Assembly (NCBI RefSeq): GCF_015674855.1
Contig: NZ_JADMLG010000005.1
Location: 124,001-188,000, forward strand
Direction: 5' to 3'
Source of the DNA: Nocardia bovistercoris
GTDB taxonomy: Bacteria; Actinomycetota; Actinomycetes; Mycobacteriales; Mycobacteriaceae
Length of the DNA: 64,000 nt
Notes under the pieces: model-generated
What the model saw: only the letters and a program-made list of their open reading frames with translations
The model's database searches: none
What the model was told of the DNA's origin: nothing
Shown here: positions 8,464 to 16,705 of the stretch, one piece after another
Layout: each line of letters opens with the position of its first letter
How positions within the stretch are numbered: the stretch's first letter is position 1
Made by a program: the position numbers and the translations under genes

Positions 8464-9174
8464 TCAGCCGGCGAAGCCGAGATTCTCGGGTGTGGTCGGC
8501 ACCGCGAGTCCGGCGAGCGCCTCGGCGTGCAGTGCGCGCTTGATCACCGCTAGGTTGGGTTTGCGATTGCTCGCCAGCGCGGCGGCGCGCGCGACGGCGG
8601 TGTCGAGCAACGTCTCGGCATCGGCGGACTCGTCGACGATGCCCGCCGCGAGCGCGTCGCCCGCCGAATAGCGGTGGCCTGTGGTCATCGCCCGCACGCA
8701 CACCTGATTCGGCAGCCGCCCGGTGAGCAGCGCGTTCATGCCGACGGTGAAGGGCATGCCGAGATGGATCTCGGGCAGGCACCAGTAGCCGCGGTCGGCG
8801 CGCATGACCCGGAAGTCGTGGGAGATGGCGAGCATCGCGCCCGCGCCGAAGGCGTGCCCGTTCACCGCGGCGACGGTCGGCATCGGGAAGGTGAGCAGCC
8901 GGTGGAACACCGCGTGCACCCGATCGAGGTAGTCGTGCATCTCGCCGAAGTTGGCGTAGAGCCAGTCGGTGTCGAGGCCGTTGCTGTAGAACTTGCCGGT
9001 GGCGACGGTGACCAGCGCCGCGGGCCCCTCGGACGCCTCGACCTCGTCGAGCAGCCCGTGGACTTCGGCGATCCAGTCCGGGTGGAAGCGGTTCTCGCCG
9101 TCGGTCTGTCCTTCGGTCCCGAGGTGCAGGACGAACACCTGCGCCGCGCCCGCCGCGCGCTCCAGATATGGCAT
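8464..9174 (-). CDS. Enoyl-CoA hydratase/isomerase (crotonase) family protein
   Basis: A 236-residue crotonase-fold protein. The two oxyanion-hole segments are seen as GKFYSNGLD and NGHAFGAGAMLA, and an acidic residue in LPEIHLGMPF sits at the usual catalytic glutamate region. At 236 residues it is slightly shorter than typical hydratases and closer to the enoyl-CoA isomerase/PECI subgroup. It probably isomerises or hydrates an acyl-CoA in the cytosol. The start is supported by a TAAGCT hexamer 6 nt upstream, and it is divergent from deoD. Confidence 0.85.
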   Translation of the reverse strand: MPYLERAAGAAQVFVLHLGTEGQTDGENRFHPDWIAEVHGLLDEVEASEGPAALVTVATGKFYSNGLDTDWLYANFGEMHDYLDRVHAVFHRLLTFPMPTVAAVNGHAFGAGAMLAISHDFRVMRADRGYWCLPEIHLGMPFTVGMNALLTGRLPNQVCVRAMTTGHRYSAGDALAAGIVDESADAETLLDTAVARAAALASNRKPNLAVIKRALHAEALAGLAVPTTPENLGFAG

Positions 9175-9180
9175 GCGCGC

Positions 9181-9186
9181 AGCTTA
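9181..9186 (-). promoter_or_regulatory. -10 hexamer TAAGCT, leaderless start
   Basis: Reading the minus strand, TAAGCT is followed by 6 nt and then the ATG at 9174, without a ribosome site. Confidence 0.6.
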
Positions 9187-9265
9187 GCCGGCCCGGGGAA
9201 ACGACCCTACCCACGGGTAGACGACCGCCGCGACCCACGACCGCCGTCTTCGGATCACGGTCGAA

Positions 9266-9271
9266 TAGAGT
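9266..9271 (+). promoter_or_regulatory. -10 hexamer TAGAGT, leaderless deoD start
   Basis: TAGAGT is followed by GGGCTC and the ATG at 9278. The six-base spacing places transcription start at or next to the start codon. Confidence 0.65.
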
Positions 9272-9277
9272 GGGCTC

Positions 9278-10057
9278 ATGCTTGCCGAACAGGCCGCCGA
9301 GGCGATAGCCGAACTCACGGGAGTCGAGCGCCACCGGGTCGCGGTGGTGCTCGGATCCGGCTGGCAGGACGCGGCCGCGGAGATCGGGACGCCACTGGCG
9401 TCGGTGCCGATGCCGCAGCTGCCCGGCTTCGGAACGCCGAGCGCGCGCGGCCACGTCGGCACGGTGCATTCGGTCGCGGTCGGCGATACGCCGGTGCTGC
9501 TGCTCATGGGCCGCCAACACCTGTACGAGGGCCACGAGCCCGAGCAGGTGGTGCACCCGGTCACCGCGGCCGTCGCGGCGGGCGCGGACACCGTGCTGCT
9601 CACCAATGCGGCGGGCGGGATCCGGGCCGGTCTCGAGGTCGGCGAGCCGGTGCTCATCAGCGATCACCTCAACCTGACCGGTCGCACCCCGCTGCGCGGC
9701 GCGACCTTCGTCGACCTGGTCGACGCCTGGGATCCCGAACTGCGCGCGCTGGCTCGCGAGATCGACCCCGGACTCGCGGAGGGCGTGTACGCGGGGCTCA
9801 CGGGTCCGCAGTACGAGACACCCGCCGAGATCCACATGCTACGCACGATCGGCGCCGATCTGGTCGGCATGTCGACGGTGCTCGAGGTCATCGAATGCCG
9901 CCGCCTCGGCGCGCGGGCGCTCGGCATCTCGCTGGTCACCAATCTCGCGGCGGGCGTCACGGGCGCGCATCTGTCGCACGCCGAGGTGCTCGCCGAAGGT
10001 CAGGCCGCCGCACCGCGCCTGGGCAAACTGCTGCGCGGCATCCTGGAACGGATGTGA
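9278..10057 (+). CDS. deoD: Purine-nucleoside phosphorylase
   Basis: A 259-residue trimeric-type (PNP/MTAP family) purine-nucleoside phosphorylase that splits inosine and guanosine with phosphate, giving the base and ribose-1-phosphate. The phosphate loop VLGSGW, the RQHLYEGH segment, [19 protein letters not shown] and [12 protein letters not shown] carry the substrate-binding residues; Glu in the PQYETPAE segment and Asn in VTNLAAG are the usual base contacts. The position equals Rv3307 (deoD). With the downstream phosphomutase it forms a ribose-phosphate salvage pair. An 18-bp repeat begins at its stop codon. Confidence 0.93.
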   Translation: MLAEQAAEAIAELTGVERHRVAVVLGSGWQDAAAEIGTPLASVPMPQLPGFGTPSARGHVGTVHSVAVGDTPVLLLMGRQHLYEGHEPEQVVHPVTAAVAAGADTVLLTNAAGGIRAGLEVGEPVLISDHLNLTGRTPLRGATFVDLVDAWDPELRALAREIDPGLAEGVYAGLTGPQYETPAEIHMLRTIGADLVGMSTVLEVIECRRLGARALGISLVTNLAAGVTGAHLSHAEVLAEGQAAAPRLGKLLRGILERM

Positions 10058-10139
10058 GCGCGGGCACGGGCGTGAGCACCGGCACGGGCGTGAGCACCGG
10101 CACGGGCGTGAGCACCGGCACGGATGTGAGCGCGGCGGG
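10054..10139 (+). repeat. 18-bp tandem repeat between deoD and pmmB
   Basis: Four units of GTGAGCACCGGCACGGGC and variants (10054-10071, 10072-10089, 10090-10107, 10108-10125) plus a partial fifth. The deoD stop codon is inside the first unit. The period is a multiple of three and each unit starts with GTG. Confidence 0.85.
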
Positions 10140-10145
10140 CGGGCG

Positions 10146-11684
10146 GTGATGTTGCGTTTCGGCACCGCCGGGCTGCGCGGTCCGCTCGCGGATGGACCGG
10201 ACGGCATGAACACCGAGACCGTCGCGCGCGCCACCGCGGGACTGGCCGCGTGGTTGCGCGAGCGCTGCCTCGGCGGCGGGGTGGTCGTGGTCGGCCGTGA
10301 CGCACGCCACGGTTCGGCCGAATTCGCGGCGGTGACCGCCGAGGTGTTCGCCGCAGCGGGTTTCGCGGTCCTTTCCCTGCCCGATCCGGCACCGACGCCG
10401 TTGGTCGCCTTCGCGGTGCGGCAGTTGCGCGCGGTCGCCGGGGTGCAGATCACGGCCTCGCACAATCCGGCCACCGACAACGGCTACAAGGTCTATCTCG
10501 ACGGCGGTTCCCAGTTGATCCCGCCCGCGGACGTCGAGATCGAAGCCGCCATCGCGGCGGTGCGAACGCCGATCCAGCGCGCCGACCACACGGCGGGCGC
10601 GGGCGATCCGCGCGTGATCGCGGCGCTCGGCGAAAACCCTGCCGCCGAACTCGTCCGCCGTTATCTCGCGCGCGCGGCGAGTCTGCCCGCGCTGCTCGGC
10701 GGCCACGGCCCGCGCGCCGAGGTGCGGATCGCGCTCACCGCGCTGCACGGCGTCGGCGGCGCGACCGCGAAGGCCGCGTTGGCGGCGGCGGGCTTCGCCG
10801 ACGTGCACGCGGTGGCCGAACAGTTCGAGCCCGACCCCGATTTCCCGACCGTGTCCTTCCCCAATCCGGAAGAGCCGGGCGCGGCGGATCTGTTGCTCGC
10901 ACTCGCCGCCGAGGTCGACGCCGATATCGCGATAGCCATCGATCCCGACGCCGACCGGTGCGCGGTCGGCATCCCTGGAGCGGACGGGTGGCGCATGCTG
11001 CGCGGCGACGAGACCGGTGTGCTGCTCGCCGACCGGGTGTTACGCACCGCGCCGCCCGACGCCCTGGTGGCCACCACAATCGTGTCCTCGCGGCTGCTGT
11101 CGCGGCTCGCGCCCGCGCGGGGTGCGCGCTACGCGGAGACGTTGACCGGTTTCAAATGGCTGATGCGCGCGGGCGACGGCTTGGTCTACGCCTACGAGGA
11201 GGCGATCGGGCACTGTGTCGACCCGGAGACGGTGCGCGACAAGGACGGCATCACCGCCGCTGTACTCGCCGTCGACCTGGCCGCCGCGCTGAAGGCCGCC
11301 GGGCGCACCCTCGCCGACGAGTTGGACGATTACGCCGTCGAGTTCGGCGTGCACGCGGGCGATCAAGTGTCGTTGCGGCTGCCCGACAGCGCGGCCGCGG
11401 CGGCAGTGCTCGACCGGTTGCGCGCCGCGCCGCCGGATGCCGTCGCGGGCTGCCCGGTGACATGCACCGACCAGTCACTGGTGCGCGGTCGGCTGCGCAC
11501 CGACGCGCTGATCTTCGACGGCGACGGCCTGCGCGTGGTGATCCGCCCTTCCGGAACCGAGCCGAAACTCAAGTGCTACCTGGAGGTCGTCGAACCGGTC
11601 GGCGGCCACTCGGGTGTCGAGGCCGCGAGAAAGGCCGCCGCCGAACGACTTTCACAGCTGCGGGAGTTCTGCTCCGAACTGTGA
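10146..11684 (+). CDS. pmmB: Phosphohexomutase/phosphopentomutase family protein
   Basis: A 512-residue alpha-D-phosphohexomutase superfamily enzyme matching Rv3308 (pmmB). GTG at 10146 is immediately followed by an ATG at 10149; either could be used. The active-site serine loop is TASHNP, the metal-binding loop DPDADRC, the sugar-binding loop ends in YEEAIGH, and the phosphate-binding loop is RPSGTEPK. Beside a nucleoside phosphorylase, a role in interconverting ribose-1- and ribose-5-phosphate or hexose phosphates is plausible. The family name does not prove a phosphomannomutase activity. Confidence 0.9.
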   Translation: MMLRFGTAGLRGPLADGPDGMNTETVARATAGLAAWLRERCLGGGVVVVGRDARHGSAEFAAVTAEVFAAAGFAVLSLPDPAPTPLVAFAVRQLRAVAGVQITASHNPATDNGYKVYLDGGSQLIPPADVEIEAAIAAVRTPIQRADHTAGAGDPRVIAALGENPAAELVRRYLARAASLPALLGGHGPRAEVRIALTALHGVGGATAKAALAAAGFADVHAVAEQFEPDPDFPTVSFPNPEEPGAADLLLALAAEVDADIAIAIDPDADRCAVGIPGADGWRMLRGDETGVLLADRVLRTAPPDALVATTIVSSRLLSRLAPARGARYAETLTGFKWLMRAGDGLVYAYEEAIGHCVDPETVRDKDGITAAVLAVDLAAALKAAGRTLADELDDYAVEFGVHAGDQVSLRLPDSAAAAAVLDRLRAAPPDAVAGCPVTCTDQSLVRGRLRTDALIFDGDGLRVVIRPSGTEPKLKCYLEVVEPVGGHSGVEAARKAAAERLSQLREFCSEL

Positions 11685-11693
11685 CGCGGCGAC

Positions 11694-12317
11694 TCAGCGC
11701 GGTCCGAACTGGCGGTCGCCCGCGTCGCCGAGGCCGGGCACGATGTAGGCGTTCTCGTTGAGACCGGCGTCGACCACCGCGGTCACCAGTCGCACCGGAA
11801 GGCCCGAATCGGCGAGCGCCGCAATGCCTTCCGGCGCGGCGAGCACGCACACCGCGGTGATGTCGGCGGCGCCGCGGGCGACGAGCAGGTCGAGGGTGTG
11901 GCGCATGGATCCGCCGGTGGCGAGCATCGGATCGAGGACGAAGACCGGGATGTCGGCGAGGTCGTCGGGCAGCGATTCCATGTAGGGCATCGGCCGGTGG
12001 CTGCGCTCGTCGCGCGCGATGCCGACGAATCCGACTCGGGCGTCGGGGATCAGCGCGGCGGCCGCCTCGACCATGCCGAGTCCGGCGCGCAGCACCGGCA
12101 CCAGCAGCGGCGGCGCGGCGAGCCGGAAACCGTCGGTGGGCGCGACGGGGGTGGTGATCGGGAAGCTGGTCACCGGCGCCTCGCGCAACGCCTCGTAGAC
12201 GAGAATTCCGGTGAGATCGCGCAGTGCGGCGCGGAATACGGGATTCGGGGTCCGCTCGTCGCGCAAGGTGGTGAGCAGGCTTGCGGCGATCGGGTGGTCC
12301 ACGGTGTGCGTGCGCAT
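11694..12317 (-). CDS. upp: Uracil phosphoribosyltransferase
   Basis: A 207-residue enzyme of the usual family length, converting uracil and PRPP to UMP. Type I PRTase features are PVLRAGLGM and the PRPP loop [12 protein letters not shown], with the uracil-site [16 protein letters not shown] region near the C-terminus. The ATG at 12317 is preferred over upstream starts because the protein then matches family length and a TATCGT hexamer lies 6 nt upstream. It converges with pmmB with a 9-bp gap. The position corresponds to Rv3309c. Confidence 0.95.
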   Translation of the reverse strand: MRTHTVDHPIAASLLTTLRDERTPNPVFRAALRDLTGILVYEALREAPVTSFPITTPVAPTDGFRLAAPPLLVPVLRAGLGMVEAAAALIPDARVGFVGIARDERSHRPMPYMESLPDDLADIPVFVLDPMLATGGSMRHTLDLLVARGAADITAVCVLAAPEGIAALADSGLPVRLVTAVVDAGLNENAYIVPGLGDAGDRQFGPR

Positions 12318-12323
12318 GAGGGA

Positions 12324-12329
12324 ACGATA
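12324..12329 (-). promoter_or_regulatory. -10 hexamer TATCGT, leaderless upp start
   Basis: On the minus strand TATCGT-TCCCTC precedes the upp ATG at 12317. No ribosome site is present. Confidence 0.6.
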
Positions 12330-12461
12330 AGGTCGTCGGCGTGTTCGGCGTCGAACGAGGACCCGAAATTTTTTCGACAGGCTGGAACCGATCGGGAAGG
12401 TAGCGCGTCGAACTAGGTGGATGACGTACTCTGCCTGGGAACAACAGATGGGGGATGCACT

Positions 12462-12779
12462 ATGCGAAAGATGTCGGCGGACGCCGAAGGCATTGCCGTA
12501 TACAGCGCTACGGCCGAGACCATGTCCGGCGAGATGGCCGCCGCCGCCGCGAACGCGGCAGGCGCCACACCCGCCCAACTCGGTCCGATCATGGGCCTCA
12601 TCGGCTCGGATTTCATGACGGCATACGCGGCCGCGCACGCGGGCCACGTCGCCTCGATAGGTCAGCTGTCGGCCGTGCTCTCCAGCCTCGGCGGCGCCAC
12701 GGCGGGCGCGGCCACGGTGCTCACTGAAACCGATTCGGCCAACGCGGCGGCGCTCCGGTCGACCGATCTGGACGGATGA
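12462..12779 (+). CDS. EspC-like type VII secretion target (small helical protein)
   Basis: A 105-residue Ala-rich helical-hairpin protein resembling the ESX-1 EspC/DUF2580 family of WXG100-related substrates: the N-terminal segment [18 protein letters not shown] and a mid-protein break near [11 protein letters not shown] separate two helices. The ATG at 12462 has a GGGGGA ribosome site, so the longer upstream reading is rejected. It is the first of four tightly packed genes, the next of which encodes a WXG/NlpC-P60 hydrolase. By analogy with ESX loci, the two could form a co-secreted pair; this is inference. No ESX core components (EccB/C/D, MycP) are in the window. Confidence 0.6.
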   Translation: MRKMSADAEGIAVYSATAETMSGEMAAAAANAAGATPAQLGPIMGLIGSDFMTAYAAAHAGHVASIGQLSAVLSSLGGATAGAATVLTETDSANAAALRSTDLDG

Positions 12780-12783
12780 TCCA

Positions 12784-13920
12784 TTGATCGATATCAACGT
12801 CCTGGTCAAGCCGCTGCTCGATCTGCTCTCCAGTTTCGGCACCGGCGTCCTGCCAACGGGCGGCGCCTCGGACGCGCTGAACTCCAGTTCGAGCGTGCTC
12901 GACCAGCTGCATCAGATGAGCCGCTCCAGCATCAACCAGATGAACACCGCGTGGGACGGTGTCGCCGCCGACGCCGCCACCTCGAAGGCGCTGCGCGTGC
13001 AGACCTCGTCGGCCACCCTGTCCGACCGCGGCACCGAGATGGCCACGGTGGTGGATCAGGCCGCCGCGCACGTGGAGACCGGGCAGAAGGATCTCAACGG
13101 GATCGTCCAGTCGTTCGTGAACCAGGCAACGGCGCTCGGCCCCGCCGTCGCCACCCCGCAGGGTCTCACGGTCCTCGTCGGCTCGGCCATCGACCACCTG
13201 AACCAGGGCTTGACGGTCGTCACCCGCACCCAGAACGATCTGAACACCCAGACGGCGGCGATGAACGAACTCACCCCGCCGCCGTCCACCTCCCCCGCGT
13301 CGATGCCCGCCGCGCTCGGTACCGGCGTCAAGTCCGGTATCGAGGGTCTGTCCGGGCTCGCGAGCGGTGCGGCGAGTCTGGTGAGCACGGTCAGCAAGCC
13401 GCTGTCCTCGGCCGCGTCCGCCGCGACAACTCCCGCCGCGAGCAAGGCGATGAGCACGCCGAATACGCCGAGCAGCTCGTCGCAGACGCAGAACCCGTCG
13501 CAGGCCAAGGCAGCGGAGGGGTCGGGGGTGAAGATCACACTGCCCGACGGCAGCGAGGTCGAGGCGCCGAACGAGAAGGCGGCCACCGCGGTCAAGTCGG
13601 CCCTCGGCGCGGTCGGCACCCCCTACGTGTGGGGTGGCAACACCCCCGGTTCCGGCATCGATTGCAGCGGGCTCACCAAATACGCCTACGGCGAGGCGGG
13701 CGTCGAGTTGCCGCGCCTGGCCCAGGAACAGGGCATCGGGCATCCGCAGGTGTCCCCCGGCGATCTGATGCCGGGCGATCTGGCCGTATGGGACGGCCAC
13801 GTCGCCATGGTGATCGGCAACGGTCAACTCGTCGAGGCCGGCGATCCGGTCTCGGTCAGTTCCATCCGAACGGAGAACATTGGCATGGAGTTCTACGGCT
13901 TCTACAGGCCTACGGCATGA
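12784..13920 (+). CDS. NlpC/P60 (C40) cell-wall hydrolase with WXG-type N-terminal domain
   Basis: A 378-residue protein starting at a TTG only 4 nt after the preceding stop. Residues about 28-100 form a helical region with a W57-D58-G59 turn, like WXG100 type VII substrates. A Ser/Pro/Ala-rich linker (about 165-245) follows. The C-terminal NlpC/P60 domain (about 262-378) carries Cys294 (IDCSGLT), His339 (WDGHVAMV) and Glu351 (LVEAGD), a plausible catalytic set for cutting peptidoglycan stem peptides. There is no Sec signal peptide, which fits export by a type VII system. The stop overlaps the next start by 4 bp. Confidence 0.85.
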   Translation: MIDINVLVKPLLDLLSSFGTGVLPTGGASDALNSSSSVLDQLHQMSRSSINQMNTAWDGVAADAATSKALRVQTSSATLSDRGTEMATVVDQAAAHVETGQKDLNGIVQSFVNQATALGPAVATPQGLTVLVGSAIDHLNQGLTVVTRTQNDLNTQTAAMNELTPPPSTSPASMPAALGTGVKSGIEGLSGLASGAASLVSTVSKPLSSAASAATTPAASKAMSTPNTPSSSSQTQNPSQAKAAEGSGVKITLPDGSEVEAPNEKAATAVKSALGAVGTPYVWGGNTPGSGIDCSGLTKYAYGEAGVELPRLAQEQGIGHPQVSPGDLMPGDLAVWDGHVAMVIGNGQLVEAGDPVSVSSIRTENIGMEFYGFYRPTA

Positions 13921-14279
13921 GCCAACCGGTGCCTGCTCGGCCCACCCAGCCCATCCCGAACGTCACGGTCGCGGGCAGCACCAATCGGTCCGGCACCATC
14001 TCGGTGCGGGCGACCGATCAGGGCATGCCCGTCGAGATCAAGTTCGAGCGCAGCGAATACCGTTACGGCGCAGCCGCACTCGCGGCGGAGATCCTGCGGC
14101 TCACGCAGCGCTCCGCCATCGCCGCGCGCGCCCGCCGCCGCGAGGTCCTCACCGAGGCCGGTATGCCCGCCGACATCCTCGACCGCCTCGGCCTGCCGAC
14201 GCGGCAGCAGGCGGTGGACGAACTGGACCGCATCGATGACGCGGACACCGGGCCGACGAGCTGGATGAGGCCGGTATGA
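13917..14279 (+). CDS. Small YbaB-like cytosolic protein of the type VII cassette
   Basis: A 120-residue protein whose ATG overlaps the stop of the hydrolase gene (ATGA). The pattern GTISVRATDQGMPVEIKF followed by a long basic helix ending near RARRREVL resembles the beta-hairpin plus helix of the YbaB/EspL fold, although similarity is weak. The C-terminus is acidic. As the next gene is a clearer YbaB-type protein, the two may form a heterodimer acting as chaperone or regulator of the upstream secreted pair. That role is inferred. Confidence 0.55.
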   Translation: MSQPVPARPTQPIPNVTVAGSTNRSGTISVRATDQGMPVEIKFERSEYRYGAAALAAEILRLTQRSAIAARARRREVLTEAGMPADILDRLGLPTRQQAVDELDRIDDADTGPTSWMRPV

Positions 14280-14313
14280 CCACACCGACGACGACGGGGA
14301 AGGCACTACGGGC

Positions 14314-14661
14314 ATGAGCGCCGAGATGGACGCGCTCGTCGCGAACGCGACGGCCAAACTGGAAGCTCTGGAGGCCGCGCTCTACGGTCTCAAGCAGGTG
14401 CGGGGGCAGCACACCACCGAGGACGGCGTGGTCACCGTCGAGGTCGACAGCGACGGCGCGCTGGTCGGTCTGACGCTCTCGGAGGGGGTCACCTCGATGG
14501 CGCCCACCGATGTCAGCCAGCTCATCATCTGGGCCTGCCGTCAGGCATCGGAAGACGCGGGCGCACAGCGCTCGAAGGTTGTTGCGACACTGAACGAGTC
14601 GTTCGCACCCACGCCGCACAGCGCCAACGGAACCGTTGGGGGCGGGCCGGATAGTGCCTGA
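14314..14661 (+). CDS. YbaB/EbfC family protein, EspL-like
   Basis: A 115-residue protein with the YbaB/EbfC layout: an N-terminal helix (MDALVANATAKLEALEAAL), a three-strand sheet (GVVTVEVDSDGALVGLTL) and a C-terminal helix. ESX loci often carry such a protein (EspL in ESX-1), where it is thought to help stabilise or regulate secreted partners rather than to bind DNA. It is the last gene of the four-gene cassette. A role in handling the EspC-like and NlpC/P60 proteins is likely from context. Confidence 0.7.
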   Translation: MSAEMDALVANATAKLEALEAALYGLKQVRGQHTTEDGVVTVEVDSDGALVGLTLSEGVTSMAPTDVSQLIIWACRQASEDAGAQRSKVVATLNESFAPTPHSANGTVGGGPDSA

Positions 14662-14674
14662 CACGGAAGGTCGA

Positions 14675-14680
14675 TAGGCT
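14675..14680 (+). promoter_or_regulatory. -10 hexamer TAGGCT, leaderless satS-like start
   Basis: TAGGCT is followed by 7 nt and the ATG at 14688, so the gene has its own promoter inside the end of the type VII cassette. Confidence 0.6.
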
Positions 14681-14687
14681 TCCGCTC

Positions 14688-15956
14688 ATGGCTTCTGGAG
14701 ACATCGTCCCGATCGAGCTCGGCCTGACCGACGGCGATCTCGTCACCCTGTGGGCACCGCGCTGGCGAGACGGTGACGACGAGTGGGAGGCGTTCCTCGG
14801 ACACGAGGACGCGCTGTACGGATTCGAGTCCGTGGCGGAGCTGGCGGCGTTCATCCGCACCGACTCCGACAACGATCTCGTCGACCATCCGGCGTGGAAG
14901 ATCATCGCCGGGTTGTCGGCCGCGGAACTCGAACCCGACGAGAACCACACCTACGATCTGGTGGCCGTCCCCGAGCTGGCCGCGGGCGACCCCGACGTGG
15001 AGTCCATCGCGGAGTTGGAGGACACCCTCGCGATGGTCCGCAATATCGGCGAGGTCTGCGAGCTGGAGCTGGTCACCAAGTTCTTCGGCTCACATCCGGT
15101 GCTCGGTGCGCTGCCCTCCGGGATCAGTTCCTTCGTCGGCCGGGACGGCGAGGAACTGTGGGATCAGATCGGCGCGGCCATCGCCAAGGACTGGGACGCG
15201 GTGCTCGACGCCATCGACAAGATCGTGTCCACCCCCGAGGTCGACGCGGCGGCCGTCGCGGTCGCCGAGGCGGAGCTGCTCGCCGCCGAGGAGAACGTCG
15301 TCGACGCCGATGACGCGGCCGACAGCGAGGAGGACGCCGAGTTCGAGACCGTCGACCTGGACGAAGAGGACGACGAGGACGAGGACGACGCGGAAGAAGA
15401 CACCGACGAGACGTTCTGGCACGAGGTCGGCATCGATCCGGTCAAGATCGTGACCTCCGACGGCGAGTACTTCACCCTGCGCTGCTACCTGGACGACGAC
15501 CCGGTCTTCCTTGGCAAAGACGGCGCGATCTCGGTCTTCGGTTCCGAACGCGCGCTGGCGCGTTATCTCGCCGACGACCACGAACACGATCTGGCGCGAG
15601 TGAGCACCTTCGACGATGTCAGGACAGCCGCGGTGGACGGTTCGCTCGAGGTCGAGGTCGAGGAGGAGAACGTCTACGTGCTGAACGGCCTGGCCGAGGA
15701 CCTGTCCCACGGCCCCGACGCCGTCGACATCGACCAGCTCGACCTGGCGGTGGAGTTGTTCACCGACGCGGCCGACTACGCCGAGGACGATTCGGTCGAG
15801 AGCGCCCTCGCCCAGTCGACCCCGCTCGGCTGGTACGTCTCCTACCTGCTCAATCCCGACCCGAGCCGCCTCGCCCCCAACCCGCCGTTCTCGGCCGAGG
15901 CGCAGAACTGGCGGGAGTTGGAGCGGGCCTTCGAAGGGCGACTGCTACAGAAGTGA
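14688..15956 (+). CDS. satS: SatS-like export chaperone homologue (Rv3311 family; often labelled primosomal protein)
   Basis: A 422-residue acidic soluble protein matching Rv3311 (SatS, 420 residues) in length and neighbourhood. SatS is a cytosolic chaperone for a subset of proteins exported by the SecA2 pathway in M. tuberculosis, including SapM. Residues about 200-245 are an almost purely Asp/Glu linker. The flanking parts look duplicated: FLGHEDALYGFES (from about 37) and FLGKDGAISVFGSE (from about 271) lie in equivalent contexts. No DNA-binding or primosome motif is visible. The sapM gene that precedes Rv3311 is absent here, so clients may differ. Confidence 0.75.
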   Translation: MASGDIVPIELGLTDGDLVTLWAPRWRDGDDEWEAFLGHEDALYGFESVAELAAFIRTDSDNDLVDHPAWKIIAGLSAAELEPDENHTYDLVAVPELAAGDPDVESIAELEDTLAMVRNIGEVCELELVTKFFGSHPVLGALPSGISSFVGRDGEELWDQIGAAIAKDWDAVLDAIDKIVSTPEVDAAAVAVAEAELLAAEENVVDADDAADSEEDAEFETVDLDEEDDEDEDDAEEDTDETFWHEVGIDPVKIVTSDGEYFTLRCYLDDDPVFLGKDGAISVFGSERALARYLADDHEHDLARVSTFDDVRTAAVDGSLEVEVEEENVYVLNGLAEDLSHGPDAVDIDQLDLAVELFTDAADYAEDDSVESALAQSTPLGWYVSYLLNPDPSRLAPNPPFSAEAQNWRELERAFEGRLLQK

Positions 15957-15963
15957 CGGGCGC

Positions 15964-16620
15964 TCAGGGCAATCGAATCCACACCTGTTCGGCGCGCCCG
16001 AGCAACCGGCCGTCCGAACCGTAGACGGCGGTGGACGCAAAGGCCTTGCGCCCTGACTCGCCGCGCAACCGCCCGACCGTGACGCACTGTTCGCCCACTT
16101 CGGGCAGGTCGGGGACGGCGGCGGTCATCCGGCCGAGGACGGCCGGGCGCACCAGCATCTCGGGCAGTGACCAGGCGCCAGGGCAGTCCAGCGCCGCCCA
16201 CAGCAGCGCGGTGTCGACGGCGAGTGAGTCGTCGGGAATCCACGGCGCGGCGACCGTGTCGTCCAGCACCGGACCCGGCCCGATCCGCAGGCCGTCGGCG
16301 CGGGCGCTGCCGCACACGAAACAGGACGAGAAGGTGTCGCTGCTGCGGTAGAACTGCCCGGCCTCGACCGCGCGGTCGTACGAAACTGCCTGCGGAGCAT
16401 CGTCTTCCAACTCACCCGGACCGAACTCGGCCACGAGTGTCGCGTCGTGGAGCAGTTGCCCGCCGCCGACCGTCATCGCCGTATCCAGCGGCGGCGGACT
16501 CCGCAGCACGACCGTCACCGCAGCCGCATCGACACGTTGTGCCAACAACCCGCCCAGGTACCCGCCATTGGCCGAGTCCGGCGGCCCGTTGAATCGCCGT
16601 GGCACTCGCAGTTCAGTCAT
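15964..16620 (-). CDS. Thioesterase-like (hotdog-fold) protein
   Basis: A 218-residue protein with features of acyl-CoA thioesterase-like double-hotdog proteins: an N-terminal RFNGPPDSANGGYLGG segment, a CFVCG motif in mid-protein, and repeated strand patterns (VRPAVLGRM, VWIRLP). A precise substrate is not inferable. The ATG at 16620 is chosen over an upstream GTG because a TAGCGT hexamer lies 7 nt in front. It converges with the satS-like gene with a 7-bp gap. Confidence 0.6.
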   Translation of the reverse strand: MTELRVPRRFNGPPDSANGGYLGGLLAQRVDAAAVTVVLRSPPPLDTAMTVGGGQLLHDATLVAEFGPGELEDDAPQAVSYDRAVEAGQFYRSSDTFSSCFVCGSARADGLRIGPGPVLDDTVAAPWIPDDSLAVDTALLWAALDCPGAWSLPEMLVRPAVLGRMTAAVPDLPEVGEQCVTVGRLRGESGRKAFASTAVYGSDGRLLGRAEQVWIRLP

Positions 16621-16627
16621 GCTCCGC

Positions 16628-16633
16628 ACGCTA
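16628..16633 (-). promoter_or_regulatory. -10 hexamer TAGCGT, leaderless start
   Basis: On the minus strand TAGCGT plus 7 nt precedes the ATG at 16620. Confidence 0.55.
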
Positions 16634-16705
16634 ACGAACCTCCGGGCGCCACCCACACCCGACCACTACACCCCACAGGACACCGCCGACACATGCCGGC
16701 AGGGA

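Noticed and set aside
11694..12842. A 382-codon version of upp starting at 12842
   Set aside because: Would overlap the EspC-like and NlpC/P60 genes and add non-homologous residues; the 207-residue start matches family length and a -10 hexamer.
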